Shown here piece after piece: positions 55,583 to 63,817 of a DNA stretch of 64,000 nucleotides. The notes under the pieces are model-generated. The model did no database searches, was not told the DNA's origin, and saw only the letters and a program-made list of their open reading frames with translations. Each line of letters opens with the position of its first letter. The first letter of the stretch is position 1. This DNA comes from Chitinophaga pendula (GTDB lineage: Bacteria; Bacteroidota; Bacteroidia; Chitinophagales; Chitinophagaceae). Position numbers and translations under genes: made by a program. Where the stretch lies: positions 7,179,501 to 7,243,500 of the forward strand of contig NZ_CP077769.1 of assembly GCF_020386615.1 (NCBI RefSeq). Reading direction: 5' to 3'.

Positions 55583-55634
55583 AAGCAGGCGTGTACGTCA
55601 CTCATCTTAAAAAAACAATAACAAACTAACTGAC

Positions 55635-56474
55635 ATGTTACGCAAATCAAGTTTGTTTGCCGTATGCCTGCTGCTGGCTGGTATTTTTATCGCGGTAAAT
55701 ACACAAGCTCAATCATATAAAAGGATCGTTTCGCTCAACGGGACTATTACCGAGATCATCTGTGCGCTGGGATTTGAAAAAAGCCTAGCAGGGGTAGATG
55801 TAACGAGCACCTATCCCGCCAGTGTAAAGCAGTTGTCTAACGTAGGGCACAACCGTACTATTTCTGCGGAGCCGGTGCTGGCGTTAAAACCAGACCTGAT
55901 CATCTCTACAGCTGCTTTCCTGTCGCCTGGTGTGATCGAACAGTTTAAGCGTGTGAACGTAAAGACGGTGATCCTGCAACAGGATTATTCCATCAACGGT
56001 ACCAAACAATTGATTACTACGGTGGCGGCTACATTAGGTGTACCTGAAAAGGGAGTGGTGCTCAATAAACAGCTGGATCAGCAGCAGTCGGCTTTGAAGA
56101 TTGCCAAACAAGGAAAGAAAGTATTATTCATATATGCCCGCGGCGCTGGTACGATGATGGTCGCTGGTACGGAAACACCGGTAGATAAGATCATTGCCCT
56201 GGCAGGAGGAACCAATGCGGCAAGTAGTTTTAAAGATTTTAAGCCGCTGACGGCGGAAGCACTGGTAGCTGCCAATCCGGATGTGATACTGATGTTCGAC
56301 TCTGGTTTGGAGAGCATGGGCGGTGTGGATGGCCTGTTGAAAGTACAAGGTGTATCTCAGACGACTGCTGGCAAACAAAAAAAAGTGGTGGTAATGGATG
56401 GTCAGTTGTTGACCGGTTTCGGCCCACGTGTGGTGGCCGCTATTCGTGAGCTGTCTCAGAAGATCAACGCCTAG
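55635..56474 (+). CDS. hmuT: Haem ABC transporter substrate-binding protein
   Basis: A 279-residue periplasmic binding protein with signal peptide (ending VNTQAQS). It opens with RIVSLNGTITEIICALGFEKSLAGVDVTSTYP, the type-III (helical backbone) binding-protein start, and has VGHNRTISAEPVLALKPDLIIST and AANPDVILMFDSGLESMGG. It is assigned to haem rather than B12 or siderophore because the operon ends with a HmuS haem protein. It delivers haem to HmuUV. Its TAG stop overlaps the GTG start of hmuU by one base. Confidence 0.9.
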   Translation: MLRKSSLFAVCLLLAGIFIAVNTQAQSYKRIVSLNGTITEIICALGFEKSLAGVDVTSTYPASVKQLSNVGHNRTISAEPVLALKPDLIISTAAFLSPGVIEQFKRVNVKTVILQQDYSINGTKQLITTVAATLGVPEKGVVLNKQLDQQQSALKIAKQGKKVLFIYARGAGTMMVAGTETPVDKIIALAGGTNAASSFKDFKPLTAEALVAANPDVILMFDSGLESMGGVDGLLKVQGVSQTTAGKQKKVVVMDGQLLTGFGPRVVAAIRELSQKINA

Positions 56475-57529
56475 TGAATAAGAAGATAAGAAGTATTGGT
56501 AGTACGGGGTTACTCTCCCTAGCATTGCTGGCCATGGTGATCATTGCCACGGGTACGGGCGCTATGCAGGTATCGCCGGGGCAGGTGGTAGCGATCCTCC
56601 TGAAGCAAGTGGGGATCTCTTTGCCGGTAACCTATGATGAGAGTATGGAAGGTGTATTATGGAGCATCCGGTTGCCTCGGGTAGTGCTGGCGGTGCTGGT
56701 AGGCGCGGGGCTGGCGCTGGCAGGGGCTGCTTTACAAGGATTATTCCGGAATCCGCTGGCAGATCCCAGTCTTATCGGTGTAAGCTCTGGTGCATCGCTG
56801 ACCACTGTCATGATGATCGTATTGCAGAGTGCCATTCCTTTTTTGCAATTCAACGGTGTCCTGGGTTTTTATGCCCTGAATATCGCGACATTTATAGGGG
56901 CGGCACTAGCTGTGCTCTTTGTATTCCGCATCTCTGCCTATGGCCGTACGACGCAGATGACGACGATGCTGCTGGCCGGTATTGCTGTAAATGCGTTGTG
57001 TAATGCTATCACCAGTATGATGACCTATCTCTCTTCCAACGAGCAGTTGCGTAGCATTGCTTTCTGGACAATGGGGAGCCTGGGAGGCGCCAGCTGGCAG
57101 ACGGTGCTGGCGGTATTGCCATTCATATTGATACCGGCTGTTATGTTACCCCGGATGGGACAGGCGCTGAATGTATTCGCGCTGGGAGAAAGAGAGGCGA
57201 TGCATAGTGGCGTAAAAGTCGGGCGACTGAAAACGCAGCTGGTCATTTACTCCACAATGGCAGTAGCAGCCGGCGTAGCGGTAGCAGGTATCATTAGCTT
57301 TATAGGGCTGGTCGTACCTCATATCGTACGGCAGTTCACAGGTGCAGACCACCGGCTACTCATCCCTTGTTCGGCGATTACCGGCGCGATCCTGCTGACA
57401 GGAGCAGACCTGCTGTGCAGAACGGTTGTAGCGCCTGCCGAATTGCCGGTAGGGATTGTTACAGCTATCATAGGAGCACCCTTCTTCATCTGGCTGATCA
57501 TTAAAGAAAAACGTACAACGGCGATATAA
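56474..57529 (+). CDS. hmuU: Haem ABC transporter permease (FecCD family)
   Basis: A 351-residue inner-membrane permease of the FecCD/BtuC family, with about ten helices. Conserved stretches are WSIRLPRVVLAVLVGAGLALAGAALQGLFRNPLADPSLIGVSSGASL and the ATPase-contact region FIGLVVPHIVRQFTGADHRLLIPCSAITGA. The start is GTG at 56474, translationally coupled to hmuT. The ATPase gene starts one base after the stop. Confidence 0.94.
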   Translation: MNKKIRSIGSTGLLSLALLAMVIIATGTGAMQVSPGQVVAILLKQVGISLPVTYDESMEGVLWSIRLPRVVLAVLVGAGLALAGAALQGLFRNPLADPSLIGVSSGASLTTVMMIVLQSAIPFLQFNGVLGFYALNIATFIGAALAVLFVFRISAYGRTTQMTTMLLAGIAVNALCNAITSMMTYLSSNEQLRSIAFWTMGSLGGASWQTVLAVLPFILIPAVMLPRMGQALNVFALGEREAMHSGVKVGRLKTQLVIYSTMAVAAGVAVAGIISFIGLVVPHIVRQFTGADHRLLIPCSAITGAILLTGADLLCRTVVAPAELPVGIVTAIIGAPFFIWLIIKEKRTTAI

Positions 57530-57530
57530 G

Positions 57531-58376
57531 ATGCTGCAAGTAGATAACATATCATTATCCCTCGGGCATATGCCCATATTGCGGCAGGTGAGTTTTGACG
57601 CACCCGCGGGTGAGTTATGTGTGCTGATGGGCGCCAACGGAGCGGGTAAATCTACGCTGTTGAAAACGCTGGCCGGAGAATACTCACATTACAAAGGGAC
57701 GATCCGGTTTAACAAGAAAGCATTAAAGGATATTCCTGTGGAGGGGCAGGCTACTATGCGGGCTGTTTTGTCTCAGCAGCAGAGCCTCACGTTGCCTTTT
57801 ACCGTTACAGAAGTGGTCCGTATGGGCCGGTTTGTATACGGCTACCAGGCTGCTTCACTGGATCAGGAGATCATTGACTACGCATTAAAGACCTTACAGG
57901 TATACGATCTGCGGCATCGCTCTTTCCTTACCCTGTCCGGCGGACAGAAGCAACGAGTGCAGATGGCGCGTGTATTGGCACAGTTGCTGGAGGCACCAGA
58001 TATCGATGCAGTAGATTACGCCGGTCGTAAAATGCTGCTGCTGGATGAACCAGTAACGGGTATGGACATACTTCATCAGCAGATAGCGCTGCAATTATCG
58101 TCCCAGTTAGCGGCCAGAGGCGTATTGGTGGTGGCCGTGCTACACGATTTTCAGCTGGCAGCGGCCTACGCGCAGCGGATCGTATTACTACACCAGGGCC
58201 ATGTATATGCCGACGGCAATGTCGCCAAGGTATTGACTGCCGACAATATTGAAAGTTGTTTTGGTATTGCCGTCTCCGTATTGCAACATCCATTGTGCGA
58301 ATACCCACTTATCGTCACTGCCGGCAACGGCACTCATCATTATTCATCAGCCCAGGAGGCTATTAAAATAGTTTAA
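57531..58376 (+). CDS. hmuV: Haem ABC transporter ATP-binding protein
   Basis: A 281-residue ABC ATPase with Walker A LMGANGAGKSTLLKTLAGE (about 32-40), signature LSGGQKQRVQMARVLAQ and Walker B MLLLDEPVTGMD. H-loop VLHDFQLAAAYA follows. The insertion between signature and Walker B (LEAPDIDAVDYAGRKM) is typical of HmuV. It powers haem import through HmuU. hmuS follows 4 bases later. Confidence 0.95.
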   Translation: MLQVDNISLSLGHMPILRQVSFDAPAGELCVLMGANGAGKSTLLKTLAGEYSHYKGTIRFNKKALKDIPVEGQATMRAVLSQQQSLTLPFTVTEVVRMGRFVYGYQAASLDQEIIDYALKTLQVYDLRHRSFLTLSGGQKQRVQMARVLAQLLEAPDIDAVDYAGRKMLLLDEPVTGMDILHQQIALQLSSQLAARGVLVVAVLHDFQLAAAYAQRIVLLHQGHVYADGNVAKVLTADNIESCFGIAVSVLQHPLCEYPLIVTAGNGTHHYSSAQEAIKIV

Positions 58377-58380
58377 TACA

Positions 58381-59412
58381 ATGGAGACAACGACCCTCCC
58401 CACACTCAAAGAACAATGGATTGCTTTCCGTCAGGAGCATCCAAAGACACGTATCCGCGATGCGGCGCGTCAGTTACAGGTAAGCGAAGGCGAGCTGGTA
58501 GCGGCTTGCACCGGTGCTTCCGTGGTACACCTGCGTAACGATTTCCGGGAGCTGCTGCGTCAGCTACCGCAGATAGGCAAGGTGATGGTACTCACCCGTA
58601 ACGAAAGCTGTGTGATAGAGCGTAAAGGTGTGTTTGAAGATGTACAGGTAGACAATGCTCATGTGGGTGTAGTAGTAGGGCCCGATATAGATCTACGTAT
58701 GTTCTTCTCCCGTTGGATATTTGGCTTCGCAGTTATGGACGATGAGAGCATTGGCTTCAAACGTTCGATCCAAATATTTGACGGGCAGGGCAACGCGGTG
58801 ATCAAGATATACAGTGTAGCACAGACGGACCTGGCTGCCTGGGATCGCCTGGTGGCAGCTTTTCCGGCTGCGGAGCAACCGGCGGCCATAGCAGTAACAC
58901 CCGCCCCTGCACCGAAGGTATATGAAACAACTATTGACGAAGCAGCATTCCTGGAAGAATGGGCACAGTTGAAAGATACACATGACTTCTTCCCGCTGCT
59001 GATGAAATACAAGGTAGCCCGTCAGCATGCACTGGAGATCGCTACCGGCCGTTTTGCCCGTAAAGTGGCTAACGACAGTGTAAAGCCTTTGCTGGAGAAA
59101 GCGGCTGCCAGTGGTCTGGAGATCATGGTATTTGTTGGCAATGCCGGTAACATCGAGATACATACCGGTCCGGTAGAGAAGATCGTAGAGATCCCTGGAT
59201 GGATCAATGTGATGGACCCTGCATTCAACCTGCACCTGAAATTAACGGATATCGCCGGTTGCTGGGTAGTGGATAAACCTGCGGAAGGCGGGGTGACTTC
59301 CCTCGAAGTATTTGATGCGGCAGGGGAGATGATCGTACAGTTCTTCGGTAAACGTAAGCCCGGTATTCCGGAGCTGCAAGCCTGGAGAGACCTGCTGGCG
59401 ACGCTGGCATAG
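58381..59412 (+). CDS. hmuS: Haem-degrading/trafficking factor HmuS (ChuS family)
   Basis: A 343-residue cytoplasmic protein with two tandem repeats of about 170 residues (1-175 and 190-343), the ChuS/HmuS/HemS fold. Repeat 1 has LKEQWIAFRQEHPKTRIRDAARQLQVSEGELVAA, and repeat 2 has FLEEWAQLKDTHDFFPLLMKYKVARQHALEIA. The middle of each repeat shares MVLTRNESCVIERKGVF / MVFVGNAGNIEIHTGPV. Such proteins bind incoming haem and release its iron or pass it on. It is the last gene of the operon, and a strong terminator lies about 150 bases downstream. Confidence 0.93.
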   Translation: METTTLPTLKEQWIAFRQEHPKTRIRDAARQLQVSEGELVAACTGASVVHLRNDFRELLRQLPQIGKVMVLTRNESCVIERKGVFEDVQVDNAHVGVVVGPDIDLRMFFSRWIFGFAVMDDESIGFKRSIQIFDGQGNAVIKIYSVAQTDLAAWDRLVAAFPAAEQPAAIAVTPAPAPKVYETTIDEAAFLEEWAQLKDTHDFFPLLMKYKVARQHALEIATGRFARKVANDSVKPLLEKAAASGLEIMVFVGNAGNIEIHTGPVEKIVEIPGWINVMDPAFNLHLKLTDIAGCWVVDKPAEGGVTSLEVFDAAGEMIVQFFGKRKPGIPELQAWRDLLATLA

Positions 59413-59560
59413 TAAGTAGCTTTGCTTGTACATATTGACATACATCATTATCAAAGCAGTGATAGCCAGGATGGTAACAGCCGGTTTTATTTAAAAGCGG
59501 GAAAGCCAGGTTGGCCGGAGTGGCTGTTGCCCTTTGATAGTTGATGACTGGTTTTTACAC

Positions 59561-59608
59561 CAAGGGCCTGAATGGTATCTGTCAGATACGATTCAGGCCT
59601 TTTGTTTT
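59561..59608 (+). terminator. Rho-independent terminator after hmuS
   Basis: A long stem pairs AAGGGCCTGAAT (from 59562) with ATTCAGGCCTTTT (to 59603), with an inner stem GTATCTG/CAGATAC, then TTTGTTTTTC. It lies 150 bases after hmuS. Confidence 0.92.
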
Positions 59609-59669
59609 TCATATAATTACTTCATTATTATTGATTGTAGCGTTTTTTTCCTTTGCTCAAATTGGCGTA

Positions 59670-59975
59670 ATGCAGCAAATAGATCTGTACGTCATCAACA
59701 TGGCAGTCAGAAAAATTGGACCCAAATTGAAGACTTGGGGGATGTTGAAGAGGTCGGTAATCGCCAGTTTATTATGGAACTGGAGAGATTGGCCGGGTTT
59801 AAATGTCATCAATGAAAATAGGGCAATGAGGATCCTGGTAACCTACATGGAGGACGGCTGGGTAGTAAGGGAAATGCCTGGAGGAAAAATAACAAGGGTG
59901 ATAGAAGTGATAGGAAAGGAAAAAGTAAGGAAACTAAAGAAAGGAACTGTGCTCTATGTCGGAAAAAAAGACTAA
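59670..59975 (+). CDS. Hypothetical protein
   Basis: An unrecognised basic protein of 101 residues from ATG 59670. The frame is open upstream to 59541, but its first part is the terminator at 59561-59608, so the longer start is unlikely. A hydrophobic stretch with a signal-peptidase-like end (LLLIVAFFSFAQ, about 59625-59660) in the same frame suggests that a rare start codon near 59613 could give an exported form. The C-terminal part (AMRILVTYMEDGWVVREMPGGKITRVIEVIGKEK) looks like a real beta-rich domain. Confidence 0.5.
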   Translation: MQQIDLYVINMAVRKIGPKLKTWGMLKRSVIASLLWNWRDWPGLNVINENRAMRILVTYMEDGWVVREMPGGKITRVIEVIGKEKVRKLKKGTVLYVGKKD

Positions 59976-60039
59976 AAGAATGTGATGAAATACCACTTTG
60001 GGTAGATCAATATATTTTGGAACGCCTAGGAGTATAGCA

Positions 60040-60975
60040 TTACTCTTTTTCCCCCATGACACAAGTCAGATAAGCACCTGGTGTAATACCTTCTATCTTT
60101 TTAAATACCCGGGTGAAATAATTGACATCGCTAAACCCGCAATGTGCGCTGACGGACTTAATATCCTGCTGGAGGTTTGCCAGTAAGGTTTTCGCCATCC
60201 TGATACGGGCGGCATTGATATACTCCAGTGGCGTAATGCCAAACTGTTCACGGAACCATTTGAAGAACATGTTCCGGCTCATGTAAGCCTTGCTGCATAA
60301 AGCATCGATAGCAATCTTTTCAGACAGATGCTGATGTATATAGTGTAATACGTGATGTGCACGGCTACTATTGTTTTCCTTTTCGCTGGCGATCGCTACA
60401 TTCTCTACATGCTGACTTTGTATCAGCCGTATCAGCAGTTCTTTCATTGACAGGTCTGCCAGTATATTTTTGGATTTGTTGGCACTGCTGCAGATACGGA
60501 TCAGTTTATTCAGTAGGTCTGCTATTTCGGTATCATTACCGAAGTGATAACGGGAGAACTGCAGCTGCCAGTCTACCCGTTCATCTTTAGCACTATTGTA
60601 ATAGTTATTGAGGTAGTCGACCGTATTATGGACATAGCTGGCATCGATGGCCAGGGCAATACATTGTGTGGGATTGTCGGAAGCGGCTTCAGGGAAATCG
60701 ATCCGCATTTGTTCTTTGGCGGGTACGATGACGGTTTCGCCGGGCAGGTAGTCAAAACCGGCGTCGTCAAACAGGTGCATGACCTTTTTGCCCCTCACCA
60801 TACTGGTAATGACAAAGTCGTTGAACAGCAGGGGAACCTGGTAAGCCTGTTCATAGCTCTCGAAAATGTTGAGCTCACAGTGTTGGAGGTTGAATATCCG
60901 CCTGTTCTCTACCAGTGTCTGCAGCTGTCTGGGAGCAGTGAGTGCTACATGTTGCAATGGATTATTGACCGGCAT
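60040..60975 (-). CDS. AraC family transcriptional regulator
   Basis: A 311-residue regulator with an N-terminal AraC-binding-like domain (ELNIFESYEQAYQVPLLFNDFVITSMVRGKKVMHLFD, FDYLPGETVIVPAKEQMRIDFPEA) and a C-terminal pair of helix-turn-helices (about 215-305, IAIDALCSKAYMSRNMFFKWFREQFGITPLEYINAARIRMAKTLL, VSAHCGFSDVNYFTRVFKKIEGITPGAYL). The first domain resembles the AraC_binding_2-like regulators that stand beside aldehyde dehydrogenase genes. The divergent dehydrogenase, 154 bases away, is its likely target. Confidence 0.92.
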   Translation of the reverse strand: MPVNNPLQHVALTAPRQLQTLVENRRIFNLQHCELNIFESYEQAYQVPLLFNDFVITSMVRGKKVMHLFDDAGFDYLPGETVIVPAKEQMRIDFPEAASDNPTQCIALAIDASYVHNTVDYLNNYYNSAKDERVDWQLQFSRYHFGNDTEIADLLNKLIRICSSANKSKNILADLSMKELLIRLIQSQHVENVAIASEKENNSSRAHHVLHYIHQHLSEKIAIDALCSKAYMSRNMFFKWFREQFGITPLEYINAARIRMAKTLLANLQQDIKSVSAHCGFSDVNYFTRVFKKIEGITPGAYLTCVMGEKE

Positions 60976-61129
60976 GACGATAATGATTTGTTACAAGTTA
61001 GGACTACCATCCATAAGTTACTAAAATCGGGGTACAATCGTGCTATAAAAAGATACAATTGTGGGGCGGTAATGTTTTTTTTTGGTGAAAATTGAGGGTA
61101 TCTATTCACCATTTAAAATTCCTGCCGTT

Positions 61130-62662
61130 ATGAGTAATTCCACTGCAACTGCACCTCAAACAAACATTGCAGCACGCCCCTCTTTTAAGGAAAAATATGA
61201 TCATTATATAGGTGGACAATGGGTGGCTCCTGCGGGAGGGCAATACTTTGACAATGTCTCCCCTATCGATGGGAAAGTATTTACCCAGGCAGCCAGAGGT
61301 AATGAAAAAGATATAGAAAAAGCGGTAGATGCTGCGCATAAGGCATTTCCGGAATGGAGCCGTACTGCCGCTGCACATCGTAGCAATATCCTGCTGAAAA
61401 TAGCCCAGGTGGTAGAAGACAATCTGGAGCTGCTGGCAACCATAGAGACCATCGATAATGGTAAGGCGATCCGTGAGACCCGCGCTGCTGACCTGCCATT
61501 GGTGGTAGATCACTTCCGCTATTTTGCGGGTGTGATCCGTAGTGAAGAAGGACATATCAGCGAGTTAGACGACACTACCGTCAGCATCAACCTGCATGAG
61601 CCAATCGGTGTGGTAGGACAGATCATTCCATGGAATTTTCCCTTGCTCATGGCTACCTGGAAAGTAGCCCCGGCGCTGGCTGCCGGTTGCTGCGTTGTGG
61701 TGAAACCCGCGGAGCAGACGCCTACCAGTATCATGTGCCTGATGGAACTGATCGGTCACCTGCTGCCTCCCGGTGTACTCAATGTGGTGACCGGCTTCGG
61801 TCCGGAAGCGGGCAAGCCACTGGCACAATCTCCCCGCGTGCAGAAAGTCGCGTTTACTGGTGAGACAACCACTGGGCGGCTCATCATGCAATATGCCTCG
61901 GAGAACCTGATCCCGGTAACTATGGAGCTGGGTGGTAAAAGCCCTAATATCTTCTTCGAATCCGTAGCGGCCGCCGATGATGAGTTTTTTGACAAAGCCG
62001 TAGAAGGTGCAGTAATGTTCGCCCTGAACCAGGGAGAAGTATGTACTTGTCCCAGCAGGATACTGGTACATGAAAATATCTATTCCAAATTTATGGACAA
62101 GGTAGTGCAGCGTACAAAAGCCATCCGTATGGGTAATCCGCTGGATGGTACCGTGATGATGGGGGCACAGGCTTCGGAAGACCAATACAATAAGATATTG
62201 AGCTATCTGGAGATCGGTAAGCAGGAAGGTGCACAGGTATTGACAGGAGGTGAAGCATACCATCAAAACAGTGGCCTGGAACACGGCTATTATGTACAGC
62301 CGACTATCCTGAAAGGCAACAATAAGATGCGGGTATTCCAGGAGGAGATCTTCGGACCGGTAACCTGTGTAACTACCTTCAAAACTACAGAAGAAGCGAT
62401 ACAGATCGCTAACGATACACTTTATGGACTTGGTGCCGGTGTATGGACGCGTGATGCCCATGAAATGTACCAGGTACCGAGAGCGATACAGGCAGGTCGT
62501 GTATGGGTGAACTGTTACCATGCGTACCCTGCACATGCACCTTTCGGAGGATATAAGAAATCAGGTTTTGGCAGGGAGACGCACAAGATGATGTTGAACC
62601 ACTATCGACAGACGAAAAATATGCTAATATCTTACAGCAAGCAGAAGCTGGGATTCTTCTAA
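61130..62662 (+). CDS. NAD-dependent aldehyde dehydrogenase
   Basis: A 510-residue aldehyde dehydrogenase (ATG 61130; a GTG/ATG 48 bases upstream would add a poor extension). Motifs are [21 protein letters not shown], the NAD-binding [10 protein letters not shown] and FTGETTTGR, the general base E266 in MELGGKSP, and catalytic C305 in [11 protein letters not shown], followed by GPVTC. The CTCPSR form is typical of the acetaldehyde/ExaC-AldB group, which oxidises acetaldehyde or similar short aldehydes to acids. It is divergent from the AraC gene and upstream of the DUF779 gene, a recurring trio. Confidence 0.94.
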   Translation: MSNSTATAPQTNIAARPSFKEKYDHYIGGQWVAPAGGQYFDNVSPIDGKVFTQAARGNEKDIEKAVDAAHKAFPEWSRTAAAHRSNILLKIAQVVEDNLELLATIETIDNGKAIRETRAADLPLVVDHFRYFAGVIRSEEGHISELDDTTVSINLHEPIGVVGQIIPWNFPLLMATWKVAPALAAGCCVVVKPAEQTPTSIMCLMELIGHLLPPGVLNVVTGFGPEAGKPLAQSPRVQKVAFTGETTTGRLIMQYASENLIPVTMELGGKSPNIFFESVAAADDEFFDKAVEGAVMFALNQGEVCTCPSRILVHENIYSKFMDKVVQRTKAIRMGNPLDGTVMMGAQASEDQYNKILSYLEIGKQEGAQVLTGGEAYHQNSGLEHGYYVQPTILKGNNKMRVFQEEIFGPVTCVTTFKTTEEAIQIANDTLYGLGAGVWTRDAHEMYQVPRAIQAGRVWVNCYHAYPAHAPFGGYKKSGFGRETHKMMLNHYRQTKNMLISYSKQKLGFF

Positions 62663-62752
62663 CTGATTAGGACTTGATGTGGATGACTTATGAGGGGGAG
62701 CGGCAGCATGGATACTGCCGTTCCCTATGTTTTTAATCAAACCAGGTGTCTC

Positions 62753-63118
62753 ATGAAAGTAGCACGCATAGTAGCCACGGATAAAGCGCTATCCCTGATA
62801 GAACGATTGACAGAACAACACGGTGCACTGATGTTCCATCAGAGCGGGGGCTGCTGCGATGGCTCTCAGCCGATGTGTTTTACAGCCGGGGAATTTAAAA
62901 CAGGTAATAGTGATGTGTTGCTGGGCGAAGTGGCCGGCTATCCCTTCTATATGAGCAGGGACCAATTTGAATACTGGAAACATACACAGCTGATATTAGA
63001 TGTAACTCCCGGCCGGGGTAGTAGTTTCTCGCTTGAAATACCCTTGGGTGTTCGTTTTCTAACCCGGTCGCGGGTATTTACTGCAGCAGAACTGGTACAA
63101 CTTACTTCCATTGAATAA
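62753..63118 (+). CDS. DUF779 family protein
   Basis: A 121-residue DUF779 protein, starting at ATG 62753 (MKVARIVATDKALSLIERL). The conserved core is MFHQSGGCCDGSQPMCF, with paired Cys residues that may bind a metal, then GEVAGYPFYMSRDQFEYWKHTQLILDVTPGRGSSFSLE. It is almost always encoded next to aldehyde dehydrogenases, 90 bases downstream here. Function unknown; possibly a metal-binding accessory factor. Confidence 0.88.
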   Translation: MKVARIVATDKALSLIERLTEQHGALMFHQSGGCCDGSQPMCFTAGEFKTGNSDVLLGEVAGYPFYMSRDQFEYWKHTQLILDVTPGRGSSFSLEIPLGVRFLTRSRVFTAAELVQLTSIE

Positions 63119-63155
63119 TAATAACCAACGGGTTATTTCCCATTGTCTTTTACCT

Positions 63156-63215
63156 TTTTGCGTAAATAGTTTTCCCGATCTGCGTATCCGATAAATGAAC
63201 AGCTGTTTACTTTTG
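63156..63215 (+). promoter_or_regulatory. Promoter module 1 with activator-type site
   Basis: TTTTGCGTAAATAGTTTTCC followed by CGAT (63156-63179) precedes a perfect -7 box TACTTTTG (63208-63215). TTTTCCCGAT starts 38 bases upstream of the box. No TTG at -33. ATTGTTAA follows the box, as in module 2. Confidence 0.6.
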
Positions 63216-63248
63216 TATTGTTAACCGGTTCTATCTGGTTAGCAATAC
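63215..63248 (+). other. Hairpin at the start of transcript 1
   Basis: GTATTGTTAACC (63215-63226) pairs with GGTTAGCAATAC (63237-63248), a 12-bp stem with one wobble pair and a 10-base loop, lying exactly where transcription from module 1 should begin. No T run follows, so it is not a terminator. Confidence 0.6.
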
Positions 63249-63535
63249 GATACCGGGTACTCCGCCAGGTATTTATCAATGTAATTACTGATCCCGGCAG
63301 CGCCCTGACCGGACAGTATTGCATGTCTCGCCTCTGTACGTTTAAGAAAATCAGCAAAACCTTACAGATGAAATTATAACTATCCTACCTAGAGAACCAC
63401 TGTATTGGACCGGTGCTATTTGCTTGTTAAAGCCATAGCTACAATGTTGTTTGCAGGCGATAGCCCGGTTTATGCTATCAACGTCCCTTCTATTCCTATA
63501 GGTCCATGGCCGTTGTGTCATGGACTAATTTTCCC

Positions 63536-63595
63536 TTTTGCGTAAATCATTTTCCTGATTGGACCACGGCCGGCCATGGTAAATAGTTTCCTTTG
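63536..63595 (+). promoter_or_regulatory. Promoter module 2 with activator-type site
   Basis: TTTTGCGTAAATCATTTTCC followed by TGAT (63536-63559) matches module 1 at 21 of 24 bases. The -7 box TTCCTTTG (63588-63595) has one mismatch and lies 38 bases from TTTTCCTGAT, as in module 1. A further partial copy (GGTAAATAGTTTCC, 63578-63591) overlaps the box. It probably drives the TonB receptor. Confidence 0.6.
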
Positions 63596-63817
63596 CATTG
63601 TTAAATCCTGCTCCGCCGCAAGATATGCACGCCGTTATAACGGTGATGCTTGTTATTTTTTATCCCTGCTCTCAGCAATAAGATGGTTCAGGCAGATCCT
63701 TTGGACTGACCTGTCTGTGTACAGCTGTGCCGCTTGTAAAAGCAGCACTGTTGATGACAATTCCGGATGATAAAAGCCTGCCATTTGCTGGGCGATAAAG
63801 AGCGTTTTCGCAAGTGC

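Larger units (their letters stand above)
55070..55634. other. hmu control region and leader
   Basis: These 565 bases without a gene hold, from left to right, TTTTGCGTAAA (55267-55277), TTTTCCCGAT (55290-55299), the -7 box TAGCTTTG (55328-55335), a candidate structured leader RNA (55341-55582) and about 50 bases to the hmuT start. Confidence 0.7.
63119..63817. other. Long control region before TonB receptor, with duplicated promoter
   Basis: These 699 bases contain no credible gene. They hold two copies of a promoter module (63156-63221 and 63536-63601), a strong hairpin at the start of the first transcript (63215-63248), a GTCCATG/CATGGAC hairpin (63502-63525) and a 9-bp inverted repeat CCATGGCCG (63504-63512 and 63571-63579) flanking the second module. 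The stretch between the modules may be a decayed gene or leader. Confidence 0.6.

Noticed and set aside
59534..59815. 93-codon frame overlapping the hypothetical gene after hmuS
   Set aside because: It also crosses the terminator, ends early, and its sequence is Cys/His/Asn-rich without any domain; the other frame extends further and looks more protein-like.
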